Of a stretch of 13,351 nt of DNA, positions 6,244-13,351 are shown one piece after another. The stretch comes from an uncultured Pseudomonadota bacterium (GTDB lineage: Bacteria; Pseudomonadota; Gammaproteobacteria; Burkholderiales; Rhodocyclaceae), in assembly GCA_903939665.1 (NCBI GenBank), contig CAJAHZ010000423.1:1-13351 (forward strand), in the 5' to 3' direction. The position numbers and the translations under genes were made by a program. The number at the start of each line of letters is the position of its first letter. Position 1 is the stretch's first letter. The notes under the pieces were generated by a model, which was given only the letters and a program-made list of their open reading frames with translations, was not told the origin of the DNA and ran no database searches.

Positions 6244-7194
6244 TTAGCGAACGGGGGTGCCCGGCGCGACAACGGACCGCAAGGCTTCCTCGGGCCGTGC
6301 TTCGCTGCTGGTCTGGCCAACTTCTGTCGTTCTGACATTGACGCCGCCGCCAGCGATAAAAAGTTCGATGGCGAGCTTGTCGCCACGACTGATGGCAGCG
6401 ATATATTGGCTCTGATCGAAATACTGCAGCCCCATCGCCGTCAACTCTTTGCGCGCCTCGATGGCCGACAAGCGAGTCGGCGCACTGATCGAAGCAGGGA
6501 CGGGTGCCGGCGGCACAGCACGTTCGAGTTGCGGCGTTAGCGCGGCAGCGGCGATTGGTGCGGGAGGAGGAAGAACGATGGGCGCAACGACCGGCATCGG
6601 CACAGGCGGCGTTACGGCCACGACGGGGGCAGGCGTTGCCGCCGCCTCGGGCACGGCGATACCCTTCCGGCGCGGAATCCTGTCCGCATCAAGCAGGTTT
6701 TCGATGCGGGCAAACACCTCAAAGCGTGAGAACGGCTTTTTCATGAAATCATCGGCACCTATCCGGTTACCGTAAAACTGCTCGGTGGCGTGCTCGTTGC
6801 CGCTGATCATGATGACCGGAATATGCTGCATCAGCGGATCCTTGCGAATCACGCGCAGCGCGCTAAAGCCGTTCATGCCGGGCAAGATGATATCGAGAAA
6901 AATCAGATGCGGTCGTTCCTGCCGAATCAATTCAATGCCTTGCTCTGCATCGAGCGCTTCCAGCGTCGTATAGCCGGCCGAACGCAATACTTTTTTGAGC
7001 GCCGCGATAATCGTCGGCGAATCGTCAATGATCAGCGCGCGCGCGCCCCGGCGAGCATTGATCCGCTTTCTGATGCGCCGCTCGACCGCCTGAGGCACGC
7101 CCCCTGCCGCCGGTTTCACTGCGGAATCAGCAACTTTTGCCTGGACAACTTCATCCTTCTTGGGCGTTGTCCAAAGCCGTTTGAAGAAACTCAT
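6244..7194 (-). CDS. Response regulator: receiver domain, Pro/Ala linker, ankyrin-like tail
   Basis: This is a 316-residue cytoplasmic protein. A basic N-terminal extension (1-50) leads into a CheY-like receiver domain (about 52-172). It has the acidic pair D57/D58 in LIIDDSP, the phospho-acceptor D101 in FLDIILPGMNG, the switch serine S131 in MISGN and the lysine K153 in KKPFS, so it should accept phosphate from a histidine kinase. Residues 180-240 are a long Pro/Ala/Val linker. The end has no DNA-binding or enzyme domain. Residues 250-285 (LGLQYFDQSQYIAAISRGD-like, then LAIELFIAGGGVNV) resemble a single ankyrin-type helix pair with the usual loop start. The ATG at 7194 is preceded by AAAAGG at 7 bases. 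No kinase gene is in the window. The FecR-SPOR gene follows on the same strand. The output is probably protein-protein interaction; this is inference. Confidence 0.88.
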   Translation of the reverse strand: MSFFKRLWTTPKKDEVVQAKVADSAVKPAAGGVPQAVERRIRKRINARRGARALIIDDSPTIIAALKKVLRSAGYTTLEALDAEQGIELIRQERPHLIFLDIILPGMNGFSALRVIRKDPLMQHIPVIMISGNEHATEQFYGNRIGADDFMKKPFSRFEVFARIENLLDADRIPRRKGIAVPEAAATPAPVVAVTPPVPMPVVAPIVLPPPAPIAAAALTPQLERAVPPAPVPASISAPTRLSAIEARKELTAMGLQYFDQSQYIAAISRGDKLAIELFIAGGGVNVRTTEVGQTSSEARPEEALRSVVAPGTPVR

Positions 7195-7382
7195 GATCGT
7201 GCCTTTTCGCTAATAGGGGGCATCCGGCGATTCCGCTGCCTCTGCTGCTCGTACCCACGATTCTGCATGAGCGGCACGCTAAAGACAAAACAAAAACTCA
7301 TCAGGCCGGAATTCTCTGGTCCGGCGCACAGGCGCGCCGACAAACACGCATTCCGCACGCCGGCTCGACGCGCCAAACCGCG

Positions 7383-7388
7383 TATAAT
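7383..7388 (+). promoter_or_regulatory. -10 box of the leuS-lptE-holA promoter
   Basis: A perfect TATAAT followed by CC lies 36-41 bases before the leuS ATG and predicts a leader of about 29 bases. No clear -35 hexamer is found at normal spacing. The 229-base gap between leuS and the divergent response regulator gene also holds a 6-bp stem (7305-7310 with 7320-7325) of uncertain meaning. I could not identify the promoter of the minus-strand gene there. Confidence 0.6.
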
Positions 7389-7423
7389 CCTCGGTTTAGC
7401 TCATTTTTTGATCGTTACCGGCC

Positions 7424-10045
7424 ATGCAGGAAAAATACCAACCCGCGGATATCGAACTCGCCGCCCAGGACCACTGGAACAAGACCGGCGCAGCACGCGC
7501 CATTGAAGACCTCAGCAAACCCAAGTATTACTGCCTGTCTATGTTTCCCTACCCCTCGGGCAAGCTGCACATGGGGCACGTGCGCAACTACACGATCGGC
7601 GACGTACTGGCACGGTTTCACCGGATGCAGGGCTTCAACGTCATGCAACCGATGGGCTGGGACGCTTTCGGCATGCCGGCCGAGAATGCCGCAATCCAGA
7701 ACAAGGTGCCGCCGGCGCAGTGGACCTACGCCAACATCGAGTACATGAAGGGGCAGCTCAAGCGCCTCGGCTTTGCCATCGACTGGGAGCGCGAGCTCGC
7801 CACCTGCAAGCCCGACTACTACCGCTGGGAACAGTGGTTATTCACCCGCCTTTACGAAAAAGGCCTGGTCTACAAGCGCCTCGGTACAGTGAACTGGGAC
7901 CCGGTCGACCACACGGTACTCGCCAACGAACAGGTCATCGACGGTCGCGGCTGGCGTTCGGGCGCGCTGATCGAAAAACGCGAAATCCCGATGTATTACA
8001 TGAAGATCACCGCCTACGCCGACGAACTGCTGGCCGGCCTCGACCAGCTTGGCGGCTGGCCGGAGCAGGTCAAGCTGATGCAGAAGAACTGGATCGGCAA
8101 GAGCTTCGGCTGTGAAGTGAGCTTCCCCTACGATGCCGCGTCGATTGGCCGTGACGGCACACTCAAGGTGTTCACCACCCGCCCCGACACGCTGATGGGC
8201 GCAACCTACGTCGCCGTCGCGGCCGAGCACGCACTGGCGACCCAGGCAGCTACCGGCAACCCGGAATTGCAAGCTTTCATCGAGGAATGCAGGCGCGGCG
8301 GCGTCGCCGAGGCCGACATGGCGACGATGGAAAAGAAAGGCCTGCCGACCGGTCTCTTCGTCACCCATCCGCTGAACGGTGAAAAGCTGCCGGTGTGGGT
8401 CGCCAACTACGTGCTGATGGGCTACGGCGAAGGTGCCGTGATGGCGGTGCCGGCGCACGACGAACGCGACTTCGCCTTTGCCACCCGATACGGGCTGGAG
8501 ATCCGCATGGTTATTGGCTCGCAGAGCAATGCCTATAGCGACGTCAAGGCGCCGTGGAACGAGGCTTACGCCGAACACGGCGTTTGCGTGAATTCCGGAA
8601 AGTACGACGGACTCGACTTCCAGGCTGCTTTCGATGCCATTGCCGCCGATCTCGCTGCAAAAAATCTCGGCGCCAAGCGCACCCAGTTCCGCCTGCGCGA
8701 CTGGGGCATCTCGCGCCAGCGCTACTGGGGCTGCCCGATCCCGATCATTCACTGCGCCGCTTGCGGCGACGTGCCGGTACCTGACGACCAGTTACCGGTC
8801 GTCCTGCCCGAAAACGTCACGGTCGACGGCGCCGGCTCGCCGCTCGCCCGGATGCCCGAATTCTACGAATGCAGTTGCCCGAAATGCGGCCAGCCGGCGC
8901 GCCGCGAAACCGACACGATGGACACCTTCGTCGAGTCGTCGTGGTATTTCCTGCGCTTCTGCTGCCCGGACAACGATCAGGCAATGGTTGACGAGCGCGT
9001 TGCCTACTGGTGCAAGGGCGGCATCGACCAGTATATCGGCGGCATCGAGCACGCCATCCTGCATCTGCTCTACTCGCGTTTCTGGACCAAGCTGATGCGC
9101 GATATTGGTCTGTTTGGCGACAGCCACCTTGGCGAGCCTTTCGCCAACCTGCTGACGCAAGGCATGGTCGTCGCGCCGACCTTCTATCGCGAAGGCGAAA
9201 ACGGCAAGAAAGAGTGGATCAACCCAGCCGATGTCGAAGTCATCCACGACGAACGCGGTCGTGCCACCGGCGCCACGCTGCGCGCCGACGGTCTGCCCGT
9301 GGTGATCGGCGCCACCGAAAAGATGGCCAAATCGAAGAACAACGGCGTCGACCCGCAATCACTGATTGACCAGTACGGTGCCGACACGGCACGCCTGTTC
9401 ATCATGTTCGCCAGCCCGCCAGATCAGTCGCTCGAATGGTCCGACGCGGGCGTCGAAGGCGCTTTCCGCTTCCTCAAGCGGGTCTGGCGACTGGTCTTCG
9501 AGCACGTCTCGGCGGGCATCGTCACCCCCTGCTCAGGCGGCGAACTTTCCAGCGAACTGAAAACCTTCCGTCGCCAGCTGCACCAGACCATCGGCAAGGT
9601 CGCCGACGACTACGGTCGGCGCAAGCAATTCAACACGGCGATCGCCGCCGTGATGGAGCTGCTCAACGCCTACACGAAACTCAGCGAAGACTCGGCAAAC
9701 GCTCGCGCGGTCAAACAGGAAACGCTCGAAGCCGTTGCCCTGATGCTCACGCCAATCGTTCCGCACGTCTGCGGGGCGCTCTACGCGGCCCTCAAGCCGG
9801 GGCAGGATGCCGGCGTTCACTGTTTCCCCAAGGTCGATGCGGCGGCGCTTGAGCAGGACGAAATCGAACTGATGCTGCAGATCAATGGCAAGCTGCGCGG
9901 CAGCCTGCGCGTTCCGGCCAGCGCTGATAAAGCCGCGATCGAAGCGGCCGCTTTGGCCTGCGAAACCGCACAAAAGCATCTGGAAGGTCAGCCTCCGAAG
10001 AAACTGATTGTCGTACCGGGCCGCCTGGTCAATATTGTCGCATGA
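7424..10045 (+). CDS. leuS: Leucyl-tRNA synthetase
   Basis: This 873-residue class I aminoacyl-tRNA synthetase charges tRNA-Leu in the cytoplasm. The catalytic domain has the HIGH-type motif HMGH at 49-52 (in PYPSGKLHMGHVRNY) and GWDAFGMPAENAA. The CP1 editing domain carries the threonine-rich FTTRPDTLMGATY and the universal Asp346 in AVPAHDERDFA, which discriminates against mischarged products. A zinc-type segment CSCPKCG follows. The signature loop is KMAKS (633-637) rather than the usual KMSKS. The C-terminal anticodon-binding and tail domains are present, and length is close to E. coli (860). The start matches the family, although no Shine-Dalgarno precedes ATG 7424. The stop overlaps a possible lptE start (ATGA), and lptE and holA follow, a gene order typical of betaproteobacteria and gammaproteobacteria. 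Confidence 0.99.
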   Translation: MQEKYQPADIELAAQDHWNKTGAARAIEDLSKPKYYCLSMFPYPSGKLHMGHVRNYTIGDVLARFHRMQGFNVMQPMGWDAFGMPAENAAIQNKVPPAQWTYANIEYMKGQLKRLGFAIDWERELATCKPDYYRWEQWLFTRLYEKGLVYKRLGTVNWDPVDHTVLANEQVIDGRGWRSGALIEKREIPMYYMKITAYADELLAGLDQLGGWPEQVKLMQKNWIGKSFGCEVSFPYDAASIGRDGTLKVFTTRPDTLMGATYVAVAAEHALATQAATGNPELQAFIEECRRGGVAEADMATMEKKGLPTGLFVTHPLNGEKLPVWVANYVLMGYGEGAVMAVPAHDERDFAFATRYGLEIRMVIGSQSNAYSDVKAPWNEAYAEHGVCVNSGKYDGLDFQAAFDAIAADLAAKNLGAKRTQFRLRDWGISRQRYWGCPIPIIHCAACGDVPVPDDQLPVVLPENVTVDGAGSPLARMPEFYECSCPKCGQPARRETDTMDTFVESSWYFLRFCCPDNDQAMVDERVAYWCKGGIDQYIGGIEHAILHLLYSRFWTKLMRDIGLFGDSHLGEPFANLLTQGMVVAPTFYREGENGKKEWINPADVEVIHDERGRATGATLRADGLPVVIGATEKMAKSKNNGVDPQSLIDQYGADTARLFIMFASPPDQSLEWSDAGVEGAFRFLKRVWRLVFEHVSAGIVTPCSGGELSSELKTFRRQLHQTIGKVADDYGRRKQFNTAIAAVMELLNAYTKLSEDSANARAVKQETLEAVALMLTPIVPHVCGALYAALKPGQDAGVHCFPKVDAAALEQDEIELMLQINGKLRGSLRVPASADKAAIEAAALACETAQKHLEGQPPKKLIVVPGRLVNIVA

Positions 10046-10056
10046 GGGATTTTGAG

Positions 10057-10557
10057 ATGCGCGCCATCCTGTTTGCCTTCGCTCTCTCGCTAGTCGCCGG
10101 CTGCGGTTTTCAGCTCAGGGGTTCCTACGCGTTACCCTACGCAAGCCTGTATCTGGACATGCCGGAATACTCGGAGATCGGCGCCGGCCTCAAACGCGCC
10201 ATTCGCGTCTCGGAATCAACACGGCTGGCGGAAACAGCCAACGACGCGCAAGCCCAGTTCGCCCCGGTCGCCGACGCCCGCGAGAAGGTCATCCTGTCGC
10301 TCTCCGGTACGGGCCGGGTGCGCGAAGTCCGTCTGCGCTGGCGCTATGGCTACCGTGTTGTCGACAGCAAGGGGCGCAGCCTGGTACCTCCCGGCGAAAT
10401 CGAACTGACCCGCGACATGACCTACGATGACTCGAACGTGCTGGCCAAGGAGCAGGAAGAAACACTGCTCTGGCGCGACATGCAGACTGACATGGTGCAG
10501 CAGATCATGCGCCGGCTGGCCGCCGTGAAGCCGACAACGCCCGTCGTCACCCAGTAA
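10057..10557 (+). CDS. lptE: LPS-assembly lipoprotein LptE
   Basis: This 166-residue outer-membrane lipoprotein plugs and helps assemble the LptD barrel that places LPS on the cell surface. A short signal peptide ends in the lipobox LVAGC, giving lipidated Cys16, followed at once by GFQLRGSYALPY, the hallmark LptE start. The rest fits the family: an alternating beta segment VRLRWRYGYRVVDSKGRSLV and a C-terminal helix with MVQQIMRRLA. I chose ATG 10057 because GAGGG lies 8-9 bases upstream. An ATG at 10042 overlapping the leuS stop would add five residues, MRDFE, before the signal peptide and has no ribosome binding site. The gene is co-transcribed with leuS and holA. Length is slightly below E. 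coli LptE (193). Confidence 0.93.
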   Translation: MRAILFAFALSLVAGCGFQLRGSYALPYASLYLDMPEYSEIGAGLKRAIRVSESTRLAETANDAQAQFAPVADAREKVILSLSGTGRVREVRLRWRYGYRVVDSKGRSLVPPGEIELTRDMTYDDSNVLAKEQEETLLWRDMQTDMVQQIMRRLAAVKPTTPVVTQ

Positions 10558-10569
10558 GAAGCGCGCAAA

Positions 10570-11574
10570 ATGCAACTGAAGGGCGAGCAGCTGGCCGGAC
10601 ATCTCGAGCGTGAGCTCAAACCGGTTTACGTTGTCTACGGCGACGAGCCGCTGCTCGTCATCGAAGCGGCGGACACCATCCGGGCCAGCGCGCGGCGCCG
10701 CGGCTTCGATGAACGCGAAGTCCTCACGGCACTGAGCGGTTTCAACTGGACCGAACTGCATCACGCCGCCGGCAACATGTCACTGTTCGGCGGCCGAAAG
10801 CTGATCGACCTGCGCATCCCGACCGGGAAACCCGGGCGCGACGGCGCTGCGGCAATCGCCGATTATTGCGCCCGCCCATCGCCTGACGCGCTGCTTCTGG
10901 TGACCCTGCCCGGGCTTGACTGGCGAGACGAAAAGGCGGCCTGGCTGGGCGCCCTGGCCGCTGCCGGCGTGGCCGTCAAGCTGATACCGCCCAATCTGGG
11001 GGAACTGCCGGCATGGATCGCCGGACGCCTGCGCCGCCAGGAGCAGAGCGCCGACGCGGAAGGACTGCGCTTCATCGCCGAGCGCGTCGAAGGCAACCTG
11101 ATCGCCGCGCACCAGGAAATCCAGAAACTCGGCCTGCTTCACCCGCCGGGCGCACTCAGTCTGGCGCAGATTCAGGATGCCGTTCTCAATGTCGCACGTT
11201 ACGACATCGACGGCCTGCGCGAAGCATTGCTCGCCGGCGACGTGGCACGCCTGACACGAACGATTGACGGCCTGCACCAGGAGGGCGAAGCGCCGCCGCT
11301 GGTGCTCTGGGCAATGACCGAAGAAGTGCGCGCACTGGCCCAGATCAAAACGGGGCTACAGAGCGGCCAGCCGCTGGACGGATTGCTGCGCGATGCGAAA
11401 GTGTGGGGGCCGCGTCAGAGCTTGATCAAACGCGCCTTGCAACGCATCGACGCCAGCCGGGCGAATGCGGCACTGGCGCACGCGGCGCAAATCGACCGCA
11501 TGATCAAGGGATTGGGTAGCGGCGACGTCTGGAACGAGTTTCTACGGCTTGGACTGCGCCTCGCCGCAAGTTGA
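10570..11574 (+). CDS. holA: DNA polymerase III subunit delta
   Basis: This 334-residue protein is the clamp-loader subunit that opens the beta sliding clamp, as part of the delta-tau/gamma-delta' complex at the replication fork. The N-terminus, MQLKGEQLAGHLERELKPVY and then VVYGDEPLLVIEA, is typical of HolA. The degenerate AAA+ fold follows, with SLFGGRKLIDLRIP and a lid/collar region rich in helices; as in the family, there is no functional Walker A. The C-terminal collar contains PLVLWAMTEEVRALAQIK and the end RMIKGLGSGDVWNEFLRLGL. Length compares with 343 in E. coli. It starts 12 bases after lptE, with only a weak GAAG ribosome site. The stop is overlapped by a short GCGC stem followed by TTTT (11579-11595), a weak terminator candidate. 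Confidence 0.95.
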   Translation: MQLKGEQLAGHLERELKPVYVVYGDEPLLVIEAADTIRASARRRGFDEREVLTALSGFNWTELHHAAGNMSLFGGRKLIDLRIPTGKPGRDGAAAIADYCARPSPDALLLVTLPGLDWRDEKAAWLGALAAAGVAVKLIPPNLGELPAWIAGRLRRQEQSADAEGLRFIAERVEGNLIAAHQEIQKLGLLHPPGALSLAQIQDAVLNVARYDIDGLREALLAGDVARLTRTIDGLHQEGEAPPLVLWAMTEEVRALAQIKTGLQSGQPLDGLLRDAKVWGPRQSLIKRALQRIDASRANAALAHAAQIDRMIKGLGSGDVWNEFLRLGLRLAAS

Positions 11575-11578
11575 AGCT

Positions 11579-11595
11579 GCGCAAGAGGCGCTTTT
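11579..11595 (+). terminator. Weak intrinsic terminator candidate after holA
   Basis: A 4-bp stem GCGC/GCGC around AAGAG is followed directly by TTTT, five bases after the holA stop. The stem is short, so termination is probably inefficient. The site also abuts the stop codon of the convergent small gene. Confidence 0.25.
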
Positions 11596-11830
11596 ACGCC
11601 GCGGGATCCACCGGCTCGTCAGGGGCCAGATGCTCCCACAAACAATCGCGGGTCTTCTCGCCCTCCTCGTTCAGGCCGCTGCAGGATTTTTCCTGGACCA
11701 GGCACTCGCCTTCGCAATTCTCGTCGACGACAACAAGGCGCAACTCGGTATCGACCTTTCGTTCGCCATCCCAGTAACTGCAGGTTGCACAAACCTTAAC
11801 TTCAGCAGGCAGAATCAATTTTGGTTTCAT
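11594..11830 (-). CDS. Small six-cysteine hypothetical protein
   Basis: I do not recognise a named family. The protein is 78 residues, acidic and probably cytoplasmic, since there is no signal peptide or membrane segment. Six cysteines are arranged as C14-x2-C17, C39-x3-C43, C50 and C63, with aromatic residues just after the first pair (VCATCSYWDG) and a final CLWEHL. This spacing suggests a bound metal (zinc or iron-sulfur) or a redox-active fold; that is inference. The ATG at 11830 is preferred because the protein-like composition begins there. The frame is open to an ATG at 11902, but those 24 residues (His/Arg/Trp-rich) look non-coding and cover the proA promoter region. No good Shine-Dalgarno is seen for either. 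The gene lies between holA and proA but points against them, and ends 20 bases from the holA stop. Confidence 0.65.
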   Translation of the reverse strand: MKPKLILPAEVKVCATCSYWDGERKVDTELRLVVVDENCEGECLVQEKSCSGLNEEGEKTRDCLWEHLAPDEPVDPAA

Positions 11831-11875
11831 GATCGGCAAGGTGTGGATACGATAGCGGTGAGAGTGTATTCCTTT

Positions 11876-11891
11876 CCAATGGTTCCATTGG
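11876..11891. promoter_or_regulatory. 16-bp palindrome over the proA -35 region, candidate operator
   Basis: CCAATGG (11876-11882) and CCATTGG (11885-11891) are exact reverse complements around TT. The centre, 11883.5, lies about 41.5 bases before the transcription start expected from the TATAAT at 11913-11918. A protein site (activator or repressor) is one reading. The other is a short hairpin followed by GGTTTTT that could end plus-strand transcription coming from holA. It could also affect the divergent small-gene promoter. Confidence 0.45.
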
Positions 11892-11912
11892 GGTTTTTGC
11901 AAGGTCGATGGC

Positions 11913-11918
11913 TATAAT
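11913..11918 (+). promoter_or_regulatory. -10 box of the proA promoter
   Basis: A perfect TATAAT followed by CC lies 30-35 bases before the proA ATG, giving a predicted leader of about 23 bases. The -35 region is poor (G-rich) and partly covered by the 16-bp palindrome, so regulation by a bound factor is possible. Confidence 0.6.
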
Positions 11919-11947
11919 CCAGCTTTGAGCCAAAACACAGGTCGATA

Positions 11948-13204
11948 ATGGATATTCAACAATATATGCTGAGCGTCGGCAAGCAGGCCCGCGAAGCCTC
12001 ACGCGCCATGGCGCGTGCCGACAGCAACGCCAAAAACACCGCGTTGCACGCCATCGCTGCCGCCATCCGGCGCGAATCGGCGGCACTGGTCGCCGCCAAC
12101 CAGGAAGACCTGGCCGCCGCGCGCGCCGCCGGCCTTGAACCGGCCATGCTCGACCGCCTGACGCTCAACGAAAAAGGGGTCGCCGCGATGGCCGAAGGCG
12201 TCGAACAGGTGGCTTCGCTGGCCGATCCGGTCGGCGAGATCAGCGATCTCAAGTTCCGCCCGAGCGGCATTCAGGTCGGCAAGATGCGCGTTCCGCTCGG
12301 CGTCATCGGCATCATCTATGAAGCACGCCCGAATGTAACGGCAGACGCCGCCGCGCTGTGCCTGAAATCGGGCAACGCGGCGATCCTGCGCGGCGGTTCA
12401 GAAGCGATCCGCAGCAACCGCGCGATCGCCGCGCTGGTGCAGGAGGGACTGGCCAGCGCCGGCCTGCCGGCCAATGCCGTGCAGGTGATCAACACCACCG
12501 ACCGCGCTGCTGTCGGCTACCTGATCACCCTGCGCGAGTTCGTCGATGTGATCGTGCCGCGTGGCGGCAAGGGCCTGATTTCCCGCCTGCTGGCTGAATC
12601 GCGTGTACCGATGATCCAGCATCTCGACGGCAACTGCCACGTCTACATTGATGACGAGGCGGACGCCGACAAAGCGCTGCGCATCGTTGAAAACGCCAAG
12701 ACGCAGCGTTACGGTACGTGCAACACGACCGAATCGCTGCTCGTCGCGCGTTCGGTCGCGGCGCGCCTGCTGCCGCCAATCGCCGCCATGCTGAGCGAAA
12801 AAAACGTCGAAATTCGTGGCTGCGCCGAGACGCTGGCGCTGATCAAAAACGCCACCGCAGCCAGCGAAGAGGATTACGCCACCGAATTTCTCGCGCCGAT
12901 CATCTCCGTGAAAATCGTTGCCGGGCTCGACGAAGCGATCGAGCACATCAACCACTACGGCTCGCACCACACCGAAGCGATCATCAGCGAAAACTACACG
13001 AAGGCAATGCGCTTCCTGCGCGAAGTCGATTCGGCGTCGGTCATGGTCAACGCCTCGACGCGTTTCGCCGACGGATTCGAATACGGGCTGGGCGCCGAAA
13101 TCGGCATCTCGACCGACAAGATCCACGCACGCGGCCCGGTCGGCCTCGAAGGACTGACCAGCCAAAAATGGATCGTGCTCGGCAACGGGCAGGTCCGCGG
13201 CTGA
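11948..13204 (+). CDS. proA: Gamma-glutamyl phosphate reductase (proline biosynthesis)
   Basis: This 418-residue aldehyde-dehydrogenase-superfamily enzyme reduces gamma-glutamyl phosphate to glutamate semialdehyde with NADPH, the second step from glutamate to proline. The length matches E. coli ProA (417). Visible family segments are the N-terminal Ala-rich helices, VPLGVIGIIYEARPNVT (115-131), LKSGNAAILRGGSEA, VPRGGKGLI, HLDGNCHVYID, and the catalytic Cys258 in YGTCNTTESLLV. The C-terminal GAEIGISTDKIHARGPVGLE matches the conserved ProA end. The ATG at 11948 has ACAGG six bases upstream. It carries its own promoter and is separated from the leuS operon by a convergent small gene. proB, which makes the substrate, is not in the window, as in many bacteria where the two are unlinked. 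Confidence 0.98.
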   Translation: MDIQQYMLSVGKQAREASRAMARADSNAKNTALHAIAAAIRRESAALVAANQEDLAAARAAGLEPAMLDRLTLNEKGVAAMAEGVEQVASLADPVGEISDLKFRPSGIQVGKMRVPLGVIGIIYEARPNVTADAAALCLKSGNAAILRGGSEAIRSNRAIAALVQEGLASAGLPANAVQVINTTDRAAVGYLITLREFVDVIVPRGGKGLISRLLAESRVPMIQHLDGNCHVYIDDEADADKALRIVENAKTQRYGTCNTTESLLVARSVAARLLPPIAAMLSEKNVEIRGCAETLALIKNATAASEEDYATEFLAPIISVKIVAGLDEAIEHINHYGSHHTEAIISENYTKAMRFLREVDSASVMVNASTRFADGFEYGLGAEIGISTDKIHARGPVGLEGLTSQKWIVLGNGQVRG

Positions 13205-13230
13205 TTTCCTGCACGCCAAAAGGAAACCGT

Positions 13231-13323
13231 GTGAAACACCCGATACTGGCGGCAGCCACCGTGCTCACCCTGAACGTCGCCCAGGACGACATGCGGCAGG
13301 GCATGCTGTGCAAGGCGGCCTGA
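13231..13323 (+). CDS. Candidate 30-residue reading frame after proA
   Basis: A GTG at 13231 with AAGGA six bases upstream opens a 30-residue frame starting KHPILAAATVLTLNVA and ending in TGA at 13321-13323. The first half looks like a signal peptide or membrane segment; the rest (QDDMRQGMLCKAA) is unremarkable. It could be a small protein, a coupling leader for the next gene, or chance. There is no homology I recognise, and shortness makes the call weak; only the good ribosome binding site supports it. Confidence 0.25.
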   Translation: MKHPILAAATVLTLNVAQDDMRQGMLCKAA

Positions 13324-13340
13324 CCCTTTGCGCCAAAGCC

Positions 13341-13351
13341 ATGAACAAGCC
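13341..13351 (+). CDS. Possible start of nadD (11 bases only)
   Basis: The window ends in ATG AAC AAG CC, which would read Met-Asn-Lys-Pro. In many betaproteobacteria nicotinate-nucleotide adenylyltransferase (nadD) follows the leuS-lptE-holA-proA region, and NadD often starts in this way. This is a guess from gene order: no motif is visible, and no ribosome binding site precedes the ATG. A CTTTG/CAAAG stem (13326-13338) lies directly in front of it. Confidence 0.22.

Noticed and set aside
6165..6386. A 74-codon N-terminal extension of the FecR-domain protein
   Set aside because: It overlaps the end of the response regulator gene, looks non-coding and would bury a clear signal peptide; ATG 6164 has a ribosome binding site.
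7305..7325. GCCGGA/TCCGGC stem between the response regulator gene and leuS
   Set aside because: Six pairs with a nine-base loop in GC-rich DNA is expected by chance, with no link to either start.
7838..8752. Open minus-strand frame of 304 codons opposite leuS
   Set aside because: It lies entirely inside leuS and shows no domain or signal; a codon-bias shadow.

Overview
The window looks like ordinary chromosomal housekeeping DNA from a GC-rich betaproteobacterium. The dense GC-rich codons, the leuS-lptE-holA-proA block and the protein flavour all suggest Rhodocyclales (Dechloromonas/Azonexus/Accumulibacter-like), but that rank is inferred, not proven. I see no tRNA or rRNA gene, CRISPR array, insertion sequence or phage gene.

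Left part, minus strand (1-4626): uvrD (helicase II) is followed, after about 80 bases, by a tightly packed run of a zinc-independent quinone oxidoreductase (MDR family), a membrane-anchored TAXI-type solute-binding protein and the first 17 codons of a ParA/MinD-type ATPase. The last three genes overlap by 1-4 bases at each junction and should be translated as a coupled unit.

Middle (4627-7423): a regulatory region separates uvrD from a divergent gene for an unrecognised 118-residue protein. That gene has a TATAAT box, a 9-bp inverted repeat centred near -41.5, and a 15-codon upstream reading frame that stops inside its ribosome binding site. A strong hairpin separates it from two minus-strand genes. 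These are a response regulator (receiver domain, Pro/Ala-rich linker, ankyrin-like tail) and an exported FecR-domain protein with a C-terminal SPOR-like domain.

Right part (7383-13351), mostly plus strand: leuS, lptE and holA form an operon for leucyl-tRNA synthesis, LPS export and DNA replication. A small convergent gene for a six-cysteine protein follows on the minus strand. Then comes proA (proline biosynthesis) with its own promoter, and a short tail that holds a candidate 30-residue reading frame and perhaps the first codons of nadD.

Four promoter-like -10 boxes (uvrD, the 118-residue gene, leuS, proA) share the exact octamer TATAATCC. No obvious new multi-gene system is present. The best leads are the regulatory layout of the 118-residue gene and the coupled TAXI/ParA pair.
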